A stretch of 64,000 bases of DNA from Euphorbia lathyris (GCF_963576675.1 NC_088916.1:5285001-5349000), one strand, 5' to 3'. Numbered from the stretch's first letter, positions 34,886 through 46,019 are shown. Translations and numbers: made by a program. Notes: generated from the sequence alone by a model not told the origin.

Positions 34886-37745
34886 ATGACGAAAGATTCT
34901 CAGAATGTCTCTGGTGCCGTTAATCGCTCCGATGAAAATCCTTCATTTCCTGCCCAGTGTGACCACCCTAAGGTCACTACGCCGAGCAAGCAAACCAAAG
35001 CTGACCAAGCTGGCTCCTCAAAAGGAAAGCAACAGAAGGATAAGGCAAAGAAGCCTGTGGAACACACCTACACTCAAGTTTACGAGAGTGTGAGGGGGTA
35101 TAAGGTAGACTATTCCAGATGGTTCTCACGGGGTTTTGTGGAAGCTGAGCAACCCTTTTGTGACTGGATAAAGAACAATGGCTGGACCGAGCTGTTCTCT
35201 GTTCGCGAAGAAACCTACCCAGAGTTAGTTAAAGAGTTCTATGCTAACCTAAAAGTCGCGGATGATGACCGGGACTACATAGTTACCAAAGTTAAAGGGA
35301 AGGATATCTTCATCAACCCTATTTACCTGGCCTCACTACTCAAACTGAAAAACGAAGGAGGAATTCTTCGTAAATCTGGTGACCAAGGCAAAACCAACTA
35401 CGTCGTTGAATTCTGCAAACCTCCTAGACATGTAGGGGAAATTTCAAGTACCTCCATGGGTCGGAATCAGAAGATGGCCCACTACATACTGACCAATTTC
35501 ATCTTCCCCAAGATCAATTGCACCAACTCAGCGACAAACTTTGAGCAGTGCTTTATCTAGCACATGCTGACCTATACGCCGATAAACATGCCTGTCTTCA
35601 TAATCGATGGATTCCAACAAAGTACCAGAACCCTTAGGCTGGGCTCCATCATCACCAAAATCCTTAAGGATCACAGGGTGAGCTTAGTTGAGGAAGTCCA
35701 CGCAATAGGGACAGAGATCACTGCCGCGGCACTGTTTGGTCTATTCTACGATCAACCTATAGTGCCCAAGAAAGGAAAAGGGGCCGCTGTCCAGGAAACT
35801 GAGGGGCCAGTGACTTGAAAGGGAAGGTCGGAAAGAAAGAGGAAAGCTGTTCAAAGCACCTCCAAAGAAGCTGTCCCTGGACCAAAGAAGCTTAAATTTG
35901 TATCCAGAGGAATTAAGCCTCAACCTCAACAAGGTCAGGATGGACCTAGGTCAGCTGAGAAAAGACCAAGGCAAGCTGAGCCTGAGGTAGAAGAAAGAGA
36001 GGATATTAATGAGCAACCATCAAGAAAGCAGAAGAAGATCTCTCCAGAATTAAGTCCTATCAATGCCCTTCCAACTGACGTCGTCGTTCCTCCTAACTCA
36101 CATTATGTACAAAGTCAAGACATTGACACTGAACAACAGTCAGAAGAAGAGGAAGAACAAGACCAATTGGGTGGTCAGTTTGAAGAAGAAGAAGAACTAG
36201 GTGGTCAGTTCAATGATGAGGAAATAGTGGAGGATGAGGATGATGAGCCATCAGACGTTGACCAACATGGCACAATCTACACTGAGGAGATTGAGGAAGA
36301 AGATGTTGAGCCAACGACAAATCATCCCGCTGTTCAAAGGGAAGCTTCACCTACTGACTCTATTGAGTCCATTCCTGTTGACCCTACTCCTCCAAAGCTA
36401 AAGAGACTGAGAATGAAGAAGGCATATCGAGCACCCGTCATTGACCTCATGGGTGATTCACCTCTAAGGGATGAGATCACTGACCTAACAGAGGTACACC
36501 TCAAGTTCTTCTCTAATCCTCCTGAGTCTCAACCAGAGCAACAAGAAAATCAAGCATCTGTTTCTCAGCTGAAGGAACATGCCGACTTAACTGCTTCCCC
36601 CAGCCAAAATGATGTCGAGCAAGTGCTCGAAGATTCCGCTCCTCAACACGTTGAGCAAGCTAAGGAATTACCTGCTCAGGTGAACACTGAACTTCCTCAA
36701 CTTCCAACACCTAGTCAGCTTCAGCCTGACTCTAAGCAAGTAACACATTCTGCCGATCCTCCTCTTCCACAAATCCAAGTGCAGAATACAATCCAGTCAG
36801 TGTCAACTGGAAATGTGAATTTAAGACCAGCCGCTGATCATGCTGGCACTTCCAATACTGAGCAGAACCAAACACCGCCTTTATTCGGTTCTACTCCTCC
36901 TCCGGTATCTGGGCCAACAAATGATAGATCCTTTAGCTATCTAAATGCCTCTGAGTCTGGTAGAAGAATCGTTGACTCAGCTCATGCTCTTATCCAGGAC
37001 CTTCATCAAACAAACACCGATGCCGCTAGGTCTACTAATGTTGAGCCTACTCAGCTTTCATCTGTCACTCAGCTTCTTACTGAGATCAAAGGTCTGAAGG
37101 ATCTTCTGAGTGTCATGACATCATTACAATCTCAACAGCCCAGGCAGGACTCTATAACGAAGCTGGCCGAACTCCAACTGACCATGGTAAATCACATGAA
37201 CTCCCTACAGGGTGAACTTCATCAATTGTCAGCTGCGAACTCAATGTATGCAACTTCTGCCGAAGTTCATCATCTATTCAACCAGCTTCATAGTGAGCAA
37301 GAGAAAACCAATCACCAGCTCTCTTCCTCCTCCCAATGCTCCATTGAGCAAATTAGTGAGGCTGTGCGTCTGCTAAACTTAAGCAAGGAAGAGATGGAAA
37401 CTGACCAGCTCAAAACAAACGAAATCCTGAAGTATTCTCGAGTTACTTTCAACCATGTGCGACACACTAATGCTCAGCATCAGTATTTTGATTCGTCTTT
37501 GCTGAAGATGTTTCATCAAGCATTTGCAATGCTCACTGACAGCATACACTGGGTTGGAAAGGCTCAAGCATATGTTCTGAGTATGTTGAGTGCTGCTGAT
37601 GTCAGGATTCCACGAACTATTTTGGATGATGGTGTTCCCATTTTTGATGGCATAAATACCAGCACACGAAAGCTAAAGGCATTATCTAAACGCCTAACTC
37701 TAGCTGCCATTGAAGACACTTTCATTCCTCCTCGTGCTGATGGTG

Positions 37746-38075
37746 CACTAGTACAGAAATGCTCACTTGTGTCGCACCTCTTGTGTCGCGCCTGAAGAGA
37801 ATGCGACACAACAGAGCAACTAGTGTCGCGCGTTCTTTAAACGCGACACAACTAAGTATTCTGTGTCATCACTTGTGTCACGCTTGAAGAGCGTGCGTCA
37901 CAAATGAGTTACTTCTTGTATCGCCTGTCTTTTAGTGCGACACAAAAGTAAGCTTGTGACGCGCTTTTATTAAAACGACACAAGGAGTGTTTTATCTTTG
38001 TGACATGCTTTTATAAAAGCGACACGAGCACTGTGTTATCTTTGCGTCGTTCTTTTTTAAAAGTGCGACACAATT
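37746..38075. repeat. CACTA-A left TIR and subterminal repeats
   Basis: The TIR CACTAGTACAGAAATGCTCA is followed by about ten copies of GTGTCGC or its complement, in both orientations, down to about 38,073. Confidence 0.85.
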
Positions 38076-38756
38076 AATACGAACTATTTAATTAATTATA
38101 ATAATATATTAAAAAATAATGCTATAACCATTATTAATTAGTATAAAACTATTAATTAATAATTGGTATAATACTGATATTAATCGTAATTTTCTAAATA
38201 TAAAAAAATAAAATTTTAAAAAAATACTGATAGACTAACAAATTGTTACAATTTATTAAAATTATATGAAATTAAAAAAATGTAAACCCATGAAAGAAGA
38301 AGGGTAGATAATTTATTAGTCTCTTTCTTTTTACCTAACACACTGTTTAGTCCCTCTATATTTAATCAATATTAATCTCTTGGTCATTCTGTCTATTTTT
38401 TTAGTTTTTAATCGTCATATTTGGCATAAACAGACATACAGAAAATAACAGAGGAACATGACCATTTTGTATCTACTATAGCTGTCGTGAAAGCTAAAAT
38501 ATGTTCGGTTAAAAACTAGATAAAATGACCAAATGATTAATATTGATAAAAAAGATAGGGATTTTATAATGTGTTTTAAAAAATAGAGGAACTAAGCATT
38601 AGGTAAAAAAAAAGGGGACTCATAAATTATTTACCTAAGAAGAAGGGTAAAGCCATCGATCAATATTAGGGATTTCTCTTCATTTCTCTTCACGCCTCTT
38701 CCATCGCGCCTCTTCTATCTTCACCCTCTCTTCACCGCCTCTTCTCCGCTGCGAAG
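38076..38756. other. CACTA-A interior, non-coding
   Basis: AT-rich sequence with a weak inverted repeat (TTTAGTCCCTCTATATTTAATC... near 38,345 and its approximate complement near 38,560). From ~38,660 it is C/T-rich, like the 5' UTR of the captured gene that follows. Confidence 0.4.
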
Positions 38757-40921
38757 TTATTGAGAACTACGGTCATCGTTGCTAGAACCAATAAACCCTT
38801 CCTCTTAACTCCACCCTTGAGATTCTTTAACGACCGATTCAACGGTCCAAATGCAAGCCCAGTTGCTCTTCAGATGATCGATTACGCTCTCTCTCTTGCC
38901 AAATCTCAGAAATCAGGTTTTCTTTATTATTTCTTTTCATTTTAATTTTGGGATACGGTTTACATCAATTTCGTTTTTGAATTGGTTTTCTGCAACTTTA
39001 TGAGTAGATGAATCTTATGGGCAAGCTATGCTGGTACTGGAGCAATGTCTTTCTTCTGAGTCGACCGAGGGCCTAGGTATCGTGACCCAGAATTCCAAGG
39101 GGATGACCCTACTCGCTATGTCTAACTTATTATTTGCAAGGTTTTCCCTTTCTTCCCCTCGTTTTAAAATGTGTTTCTATTTTGGGGTCAGTTTAATTCT
39201 AGTCTATCATGAAAGCTATTCTGTTCTTAAACTGACATTATGTAGAGAGAGTTATGATGAAGCAATGGAGAAGCTGCAAACAATTTTGGACTTGGAACAA
39301 TCTTCTCTGGGTGTTAAGGTAAGGAAACTACCTCTTTCACCTACAAAATTCTTGATTTCATCGTAGCATGTTATGACTAGAAACATGGTTTATGTTGCAG
39401 TTGCTGCCATGGAAGCTCTCGTGGGACTCAATTTAGCTTTGGGCAATGTAAGTTGCCTCAAGCTCTGTAGTTCTCATTTTCTATCTAGATTAAAAAAAGT
39501 AAAAGTAAAATTGCATTGAGACTTAGACTATTCTCCCTATATAGGATGATTCTTCATCAGTACTAGCAGATAAATGCTTAGAACGTTGGGGAAATGATGA
39601 AGATGCAGATGCATTTGTCAATGCTCGTGCTAAAGCAGTTAAAGGGCTAGTTGAGCTTCTTTAGGGCAATATTGAATCAGGTAGACTTAAAAACATTTTC
39701 GGCTATATTTTCACTTGTGTAATTACTGAACTTGCTACTTTCGTGCAGCTGTGTCATTATTCCAAGGATTTAAGGACAATGAGGATTGTGTTGGTAAGTA
39801 TCTCATATGATCCTAAATCCTTTTAGAGCATTGTATTTTACCATATGCTGATGTTGTGATTGGAAATGCTGCTTTGTCATTTGGAGAGTTCTTGCATGCC
39901 ACTGGTAACTTATCATTGGCGAAGGATTTCTACCAGAAAGTTATCAATGAAGTACCTGAAAAGAAAGACTTCACTGACATGCATTCCTTATCAGCTTGTA
40001 ACATGTCTTCATATAAAGTTCTGCTTGCATCCATCTGTGCCTTGGGCAGCTTGAGGCTCATATGGGGTGAGCTTAGATTGGTTTATCTTTTATTGGTCAT
40101 TTCTGCTAATTGCTTTGTCTGATTCCATTTTCATGTTAATAAGATTTATTTCAGGAAATTTAATGATGCAGAGGAAACATTGACGAAGGCATTGAATAAA
40201 GCAGATCAACTTTTTGGTGGGTTACTTTGAAGTTTTCTTTGTAATTTCAAGTAATATGGAAAAATCTAGAGTAGATTTTTGGGTAATATATCAATCAATT
40301 CTATGGTGTCTCATTCGATATAGGCTCTCATCATCCCAATGTTGGTGTAGTTTTAACTTGCTTGGCTCTGATGTTTCGGCATAAAGCGGTACAAGAGCAC
40401 TCAAGTTCCCTTTTGATACAGAGAGGTTTGTACTTCTACATGACTTATATAAAAATTTTGGTCATACTGAACTCTTAATACATTTTCCTTCATTCACTAG
40501 CTATTGGGTTTTACAAATTAAAGATGAAATATATCTTGGATTGTAGAACTAGTGTGCTAGAATTGGACAAGGCAATTTGACTTTATAAGAATATTGTCCT
40601 ACAAAAATCATAATTTTTGAAAGATGAAATTGGAACAAAGGTCAAATTGCCCAAACTTGAATGCTATGAGTTTCAAAATGAATTTTGATTTATGTACATT
40701 TCTTGACACGAAAATGAAAACATAACACTCTTAAATTGGGATGTTCATTTATCGACTCAGATTATCAAATATACTGTCGCATACCTATAAGCGCACCTTA
40801 GTTATGGAGCATTGTAGTTGGTACAAATTGTCACTGTTTTGGAATCCTATTGTATCTTTGTCAGGGACTGTATCAAAGGCCACTAGATTTTTTTTAAAAG
40901 CTCCACCACTTGATTCAGAAG
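38757..40921 (+). pseudogene. Captured fragment of a TPR-like superfamily gene
   Basis: About ten exon-like blocks with GT-AG borders. Blocks: 38,757-38,916 (ALQMIDYALSLAKSQKS), 39,008-39,140 (SYGQAMLVLEQCLSSESTEG), 39,246-39,318 (SYDEAMEKLQTILDLEQSS), 39,401-39,447 (AAMEALVGLNLALGN), 39,545-39,680 (LADKCLERWG...ARAKAVKGLVELL), 39,749-39,793, about 39,858-40,066 (AALSFGEFLHATGNLSLAKDFYQ), 40,155-40,217, 40,324-40,425 (HHPNVGVVLTCLALMFRHKA) and 40,865-40,920. The helical-repeat wording matches a plant tetratricopeptide-repeat protein of unknown function. The ATG is absent (TTATTGAG), and a TAG at 39,662 replaces an expected Gln, so it is non-functional. Introns are retained, so capture was from genomic DNA. 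Confidence 0.75.
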
Positions 40922-42966
40922 GTATGTGGAGTGACCCTTCCCTTCAACTATTTTAATGAATTTTATGGTTTTTGAGTTTTAACATATTTTTTTCTTCCGG
41001 CTGCATAGGCAATATAAGGATGAAATTTTCAAGGCAGGATATAGGGTTTTGTCTTCGCGGTGGGAATTAGGGGATATGTTCTTAATTATGTGTGCTTTGG
41101 CGTGGTTGCCTTGTAGAGACAATATTGCTGCAAATTATGTGAGCCGGTAAATTGATTGTTAGTATATTTTCTCTTTATGATTTCTCGTTGGGTCCATCGA
41201 GTAAAAGACATGTATTAGATGAGCCTACTATTTTTCAAGTTTGGTTTCCTGTAAACTTAGGTTATTCAAATCATTACGGGAATGACCATGAAGTTTTGCT
41301 GGTTTTCATTACTGTTGTTGCTTCAAACAACTCTAGTTTGACGGTTCCTTGATACATATTCTGTGAAATGAACATCACTATTTATTGTGGGTAATGTTCA
41401 TATTTATTGTTTCAGCATAAAATTGAACAAAAATTGGATTTGGGGTTTTCGTATGATTAGTCCCTGATTATGGGTTTTTAATTTCTTGATGCACAAAGGG
41501 CTAATTGAAATGGAAGAGATCATTGACCCATTTCGTTTCTCAATTTTTTTTTGTATGATTGATGAAATGATGAAGTGTTAGATTGGCGTTTTCTCAATCT
41601 ATTTCTGTTGCTTCTTTTTTATGATTATTCTCTATGTGGTTTTAGTATTAGATATTTGAGTTGTTACCGTTATTTCAATTTTGAGTTAGTGGGAGATGAT
41701 TTCTGGATTCTTAATGTATGGTGGTTTACTAGGTTAAGTCATTTGTTGATGATTAGGGGTATCAATTCGGGTTATGGTGTTATGTTATCTATATGTTTCG
41801 TAGGGTTATATATGATATACATGCAAGGAAAATGATAATTGTGTTAATCATGTCAGGTCAGTCGGATTGCGGGTGTAAATCTGGTTAATTGTTGCCCCTG
41901 TTTATGATTGAGTGGTGTTTTGATTTGTGTATTTCACCTAATGGCTTGTTTTCAATCCTGCTTTCTCCTCTAGGAACTGAGTTTCCTGTTTTTGGCAATA
42001 AGAAGGTGGACTGTTATACTAAAGTTAATAACGCCTAAATTTATAGCATGACGATTTTCGTGCAGGATTACGTGTCGAGTGTTCTATCTTGTGTGGCTTT
42101 GTAGAACTCATAGTCTAGGACGTAGCAAGTGTGGTATCTTTTATGGATATATAGGTTCCAGAGGTTAGAGATGATATAGAGGAGACAAAGAAGCAACATT
42201 GCCAAAAAAAACTCCATAGCAAAGAATGAAGAAACAATTCAAGCTGTTGAATCTGTTGTAGATGAAAACAATTAATATATATTACTTCAAAATATGAATT
42301 TCTTTTATACATGAAGGTGGGTAGGCGTTATATAAATTTATATTTGACTTGAATAAAAGAAAAACAAATTTGATGATACACATAAGAAAAACAAATCTAA
42401 CTTGGTTGTAATTTCACTTTATAGCATATTGAGTCTTTACTCATAGATTTTTCCAAAGAATGCTGTAGACTTGAGTTAAATGAGATAAACTAGCTTCTTT
42501 GTTCTAATATTTTTATATGATGAGCTCAAAAGTCAAATTGTATGCAGTTGATAACTACAATTGCAAATGCCATGACCTTAGCTGTGTGACTACTATTTTT
42601 TATAATTTGTATGGCTATTATGCTAGAACCTTTTAGTATTTTGTTTTCTGTACATTTTGAGAGCCCTTTTAAATTCATTACAGTTGCTTCTAACTGTAAA
42701 TTTTGGTTCAGCGCTTGCTGGTTCGCATTAATGCGATAAAGACTGAGGTTTTTAAGACTAATATAAGATGCCCCCTGATATTGCTCAACAGGTTTTGATG
42801 CAACCAAATTTACAAGCTAGCCCGAGACTTTGTAATGCATATCAAAAGCCTCCATCGATGAAATGGTGTTCATTCGCTTTCGTGTTAGTGCAGTCTATGA
42901 TTTCGAGTTCGTTGTTCTCGAGGAAATTGCTGGGTATTAATATCTGTATTTTGGATTGTGTTTCAG
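40922..42966 (+). other. CACTA-A middle, unassigned, possibly further captured exons
   Basis: One exon-like block follows a TGCATAG acceptor at about 41,009 (QYKDEIFKAGYRVLSSRWELG...). Scattered open stretches occur to 42,900. None is recognised. Part of 42,770-42,966 may be 5' UTR or intron 1 of the captured DMC1 gene, because it abuts the first DMC1 exon at a TTTCAG acceptor. Confidence 0.3.
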
Positions 42967-43910
42967 AGCCGAAGAGCAAGGTCAGCTACAGCTTGTGGAG
43001 CGAGAAGATATCGATGACGAAGAGGACTTGTTTGAAGCCATTGACAAGTGGAAGATGCCAAATCAATGCCGTTGAGGTTTATCTATGTTATTGATGTTTC
43101 GGTATTAAGATCTGGTAAATTTTGCAGTCATCTCACAAGGAATCAATGTTGGAGACGTAAAAAAGCTTCAAGATGCAAGGATCTATACCTGCAATGGCTT
43201 GATGATGCACACAAAAAAGGTATGATGATTTTCAAATTGTTGAAATTCTGCAAGTGTTGATTTCATCTCTGATTGCTGTTGTCTCCATTTTATTATCAGA
43301 ATTTGATATGGATCAAAGGATTATCCGAGGCTAAATTTGATAAGATATACGAAGCTGCTGAAAAGCTTGTGGTTAGTGCTCAAAATGCTGATAATTGAAT
43401 CTAGGCTTCTGTGCTAAATTTATACGATACTAGTACTAGATTTCCATAGTTAGGACTTATCTCTTCACTTTATATTCTCTAACTACTACGTATGTCTCTT
43501 TTTCTTTCTCAGAATTTTGGTTATATAAGAGGAAGTGATGCTCTTATCAAAGTAAGTTGTACACTCTCTCTGCTCTTTTTAATTCGAGGAGAGATAATAT
43601 TCGATGCAACGAGTCAAGTTCTCATACGTAACAAGAGAAAGTAATGCTAGTTTTCAAACCTGTTAAAAGTAGCTAAAAGGTCCGATTCTTGTTTATTGTG
43701 ACAGAGGAAGTCCGTTATTCGTATCATGACAGGAAGCCAAGCCTTGGATGAACTCTTGGGAGGTAAATCTAAATTGTAGTACTAGATGCTCCTGAACGTC
43801 AACTCTTGTGCAAATTGCTTGTATTCGATTGATATTATTTTTGTTTTTTAATTTAACAAAGGCGGGATCGAGACTATGTGTACAACAGAAGCATTTGGGG
43901 AACTCCGCTA
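42967..43910 (+). pseudogene. DMC1: Captured 5' fragment of meiotic recombinase DMC1 gene
   Basis: Six exon-like blocks with mostly intact splice sites: 42,967-43,049 (AEEQGQLQLVEREDIDDEEDL), 43,128-43,219 ([28 protein letters not shown]), 43,300-43,371 (KGLSEAKFDKIYEAAEKLV), 43,513-43,551 (NFGYIRGSDALIK), 43,705-43,762 (RKSVIRIMTGSQALDELLGG) and 43,862-43,910 (GIETMCTTEAFGEL). This covers the N-terminal region and helix-hairpin-helix domain of DMC1 up to just before the Walker A motif. The ATPase core is absent. DMC1 is the meiosis-specific RecA/RAD51-family strand-exchange protein. The donor after the first block looks mutated (AAGTGG), and substitutions such as AGIY>ARIY and GIETS>GIETM show decay. 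Confidence 0.9.
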
Positions 43911-44280
43911 AGAAAAATTATATTCCAGAATATAATTGTATCCTTAGAAGCTGGCCTGATTATCAATTGATAATTGTAAAATACGTAATCTATTGACGTA
44001 TCAAGTACTGCTCCTACATTATGTTTTTTTTTCAAATAAGTAAAATATTATCAATTGATGCAGGAGCAGTAATTGATAATGGTAAATTACGTAATCTATT
44101 GACGTATCAAGTACTGCTCCTTCATTGATAATGTAGGAGCAGTACTTGGTAAATTACGTTTTTTAGATGCAGGAGCAGTACTTGATAATGTAAGAACCAC
44201 ATTAAGTAAAATATTATCAATTGACGTATCCTTAGAAGCTGGCATGATTATCAATTGATAATGGTGTTCGTTGAAGGCGG
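43911..44280. repeat. Complex short repeats with GGAGCAGTACTTGATA words
   Basis: GTATCCTTAGAAGCTGGC..GATTATCAATTGATAAT occurs directly at about 43,937 and 44,227. Between them AATTACGTAATCTATTGACG, ATCAAGTACTGCTCC and its complement GGAGCAGTACTTGATA alternate several times. It looks like repeated template switching at the edge of the captured DMC1 segment. Confidence 0.75.
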
Positions 44281-44590
44281 AGGTATTTCTGGGTATTTCT
44301 GGGTTTAGGTGTGTATTTATTTGCGTCTATTGTCGTCTGTTTATTTCATGCTTGCCCTTTCATGCTTGCTCTTTCTCAATTGTGTTCTGAATTATTCATC
44401 TTCTTGTTGTTTCAGTTTTATTTAATTAGCCCTGAATGTTTTTCTTGGTTCTCCCAAAAATTCAATTTTAGTTTAGGTGATTGTCTATCTCACCGTTATT
44501 GTTTACTTAAGTACATAATGATTGATTATTTTGTGTTGTTATATAATGTTTTTAGAACATCTTTTGGATTTTTAATTTTTGTACTGCTTG

Positions 44591-44643
<53 letters not shown>

Positions 44644-44754
44644 TTTCCTTCAATCCAAAGTAACTAAAAAATATATAAATGATTCTAAAAATAAAAATAA
44701 ATTGGCAATTGTTTAAATATATATTTTGTAATTTTTTTTTAAAATATCAATATT
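44281..44754. other. CACTA-A interior with (AT)n microsatellite
   Basis: A T-rich open stretch without a recognised product, then an (AT)n run at about 44,591-44,640. From about 44,700 the sequence matches the region next to the CACTA-B terminus. Confidence 0.6.
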
Positions 44755-45041
44755 TTGCGTCGCGCGTGAGGAATGAGCGATACAAAGTGTACCAGATTAA
44801 TCAGGGAGCTTGTGTCGCGCACCCTTGGAGCACGTCACAAGAATTATCATATGTTGTGTCGCGCACTCTAGAAGCGCGTCACAAGAGTTATGCTCTATTG
44901 TATCGCGCGCGTGACAAGTGTGACACAACAGATGAGTAGTTTGTGTCGCTCTCAAGAGCGATGCAAAGTTCTTGTGTCGCACAAAAGTGCGACACAACAA
45001 CCTGAAAAAGTGCGGCACAAGTAAACATTTATGTACTAGTG
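44755..45041. repeat. CACTA-A right TIR and subterminal repeats
   Basis: GCGTCGCGCGTGAGGAATGAGCG through GTACTAGTG. Its reverse complement matches the left end of CACTA-B (45,375-45,700) block by block, including CTTTTTCAGGTTGTTGT, AGAACTTTGCATCGCTCTTG and CATATGATAATTCTTGTGACG. Confidence 0.9.
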
Positions 45042-45178
45042 GTGGCAAAATGGGGGAGAAAGTACAAGCTCAAAGAACCCAACATTCAGAAGAAGAAGCT
45101 TCAGGTAGTCAGCAAAGACAAAAGGGAAAGGGTAAAGCTAAAGAGCATGAAGCCCAACTCAACTACAAGAAGAAATAG

Positions 45179-45374
45179 CTTTAGCTTTACTAGGATTGAC
45201 TAGATTTCATTTTGTTAAAACTTGTAGTCTTTCCCTTATGCATTTTTGTTGTGTTGACCACCTGAATACAAAACTACGCATGCATCTATCTTTTCCAAAA
45301 TTTGACCAATCTTGTGTGATGCTTACTTATGTTTTGTATTGAATAGTTAAACGCATCTTCACTAAATCAACTGT
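45179..45374 (+). other. SIRE-like 3' untranslated segment between the two CACTA elements
   Basis: 196 bp of retroelement sequence after the ORF3 stop, up to the CACTA-B terminus. No feature of its own. Confidence 0.6.
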
Positions 45375-45700
45375 CACTAGTACAGAAATGCTCACTTGTG
45401 TCGCACTTTTTCAGGTTGTTGTATCGCACTTTTATGCGACACAAGAACTTTGCATCGCTCTTGAGAGCGACACAAGCTACGTATTTGTTGTGTCGCACTT
45501 CTCACACGCGCGATACAATAGAGCGCTAACTCTTGTAACGCGCCTTTAGAGTGCGCGACACAACATATGATAATTCTTGTGACGCGGTCCAAAGATGCGC
45601 GACACAAGCTCTCCGTTTATTCTGATACATTTTGTGTCGCTCCTTCCTCACGCGCGACGCAAAATATTGATATTTTTTTAAAAAAAAATTTAGAAAATTT
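45375..45700. repeat. CACTA-B left TIR and subterminal repeats
   Basis: TIR followed by alternating TGTCGC/GCGACA words forming short hairpins (e.g. TGTATCGCACTTTTATGCGACACA). Confidence 0.88.
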
Positions 45701-46019
45701 TCTAGCATAGCATAAAATCTTTTAATTTATAGAACCTACACATAAAACTAGTACCACATTGTATAAATACATAAATATTCAAAATATAATCACAACTTAA
45801 TTTCTTCAAGAAATAGTTGCATATATATCAATTAATTCAACTTATCATATTCAAGTTTTAGCCAAAAAACCTAGGAAGCTATGAATAAACACTAACAACT
45901 TCCACAAAAACACTTAAACAAATATCTACCCACTTGTCATATTCAAGTTTGTAGTCAAATAAACTAGGAAGATGAACAAACACTAACAACTTCCATAAAA
46001 AGACTAATGCAAATATCTA
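45701..46019. other. CACTA-B 3' non-coding region
   Basis: AT-rich sequence downstream of the protease-like gene on the minus strand. It has a diverged duplication (CAACTTATCATATTCAAGTTTTAGCC / CACTTGTCATATTCAAGTTTGTAGTC). No gene. Confidence 0.5.

Larger units (their letters stand above)
37746..45041. mobile_element. CACTA-A: gene-capturing CACTA (En/Spm) element, TSD GTG
   Basis: It begins CACTAGTACAGAAATGC and ends GTACTAGTG. The flanking 3-bp duplication GTG is at 37,743-37,745 and 45,042-45,044, and removing the element restores the host ORF frame. Subterminal regions (37,765-38,075 and 44,755-45,020) contain many GTGTCGC/GCGACAC words, often as small palindromes, as expected for TNPA-type binding sites. 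No transposase was found inside. Instead it carries fragments of at least two unrelated plant genes. 7,296 bp. Confidence 0.93.
34886..45178 (+). pseudogene. Third (env-like position) ORF of the SIRE-like element, split by CACTA-A
   Basis: From ATG 34,886 (MTKDSQNVSG) the reading continues through stops at 35,558 (TAG) and 35,816 (TGA) to 37,745. After the CACTA-A insertion it resumes in frame at 45,045, with tail GEKVQAQRTQHSEEE...LNYKKK and stop at 45,176. The N-terminal ~270 residues (VRGYKVDYSRWFSRGFVEAEQ, NGWTELFSVREETYPELVKEFYANL, KGKDIFINP) resemble the putative plant transposon protein domain found downstream of pol in SIRE-type elements. The middle is acidic and glutamine/proline-rich (36,120-36,900). 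The 37,000-37,560 part looks coiled-coil-like. I see no convincing signal peptide or membrane helix. Function in the family is unknown. Confidence 0.75.

Noticed and set aside
44797..45048. ORFs rich in Cys/Arg/His on both strands, also at 45,392-45,607
   Set aside because: Translations of the GTGTCGC/GCGACAC subterminal repeats of the CACTA elements.
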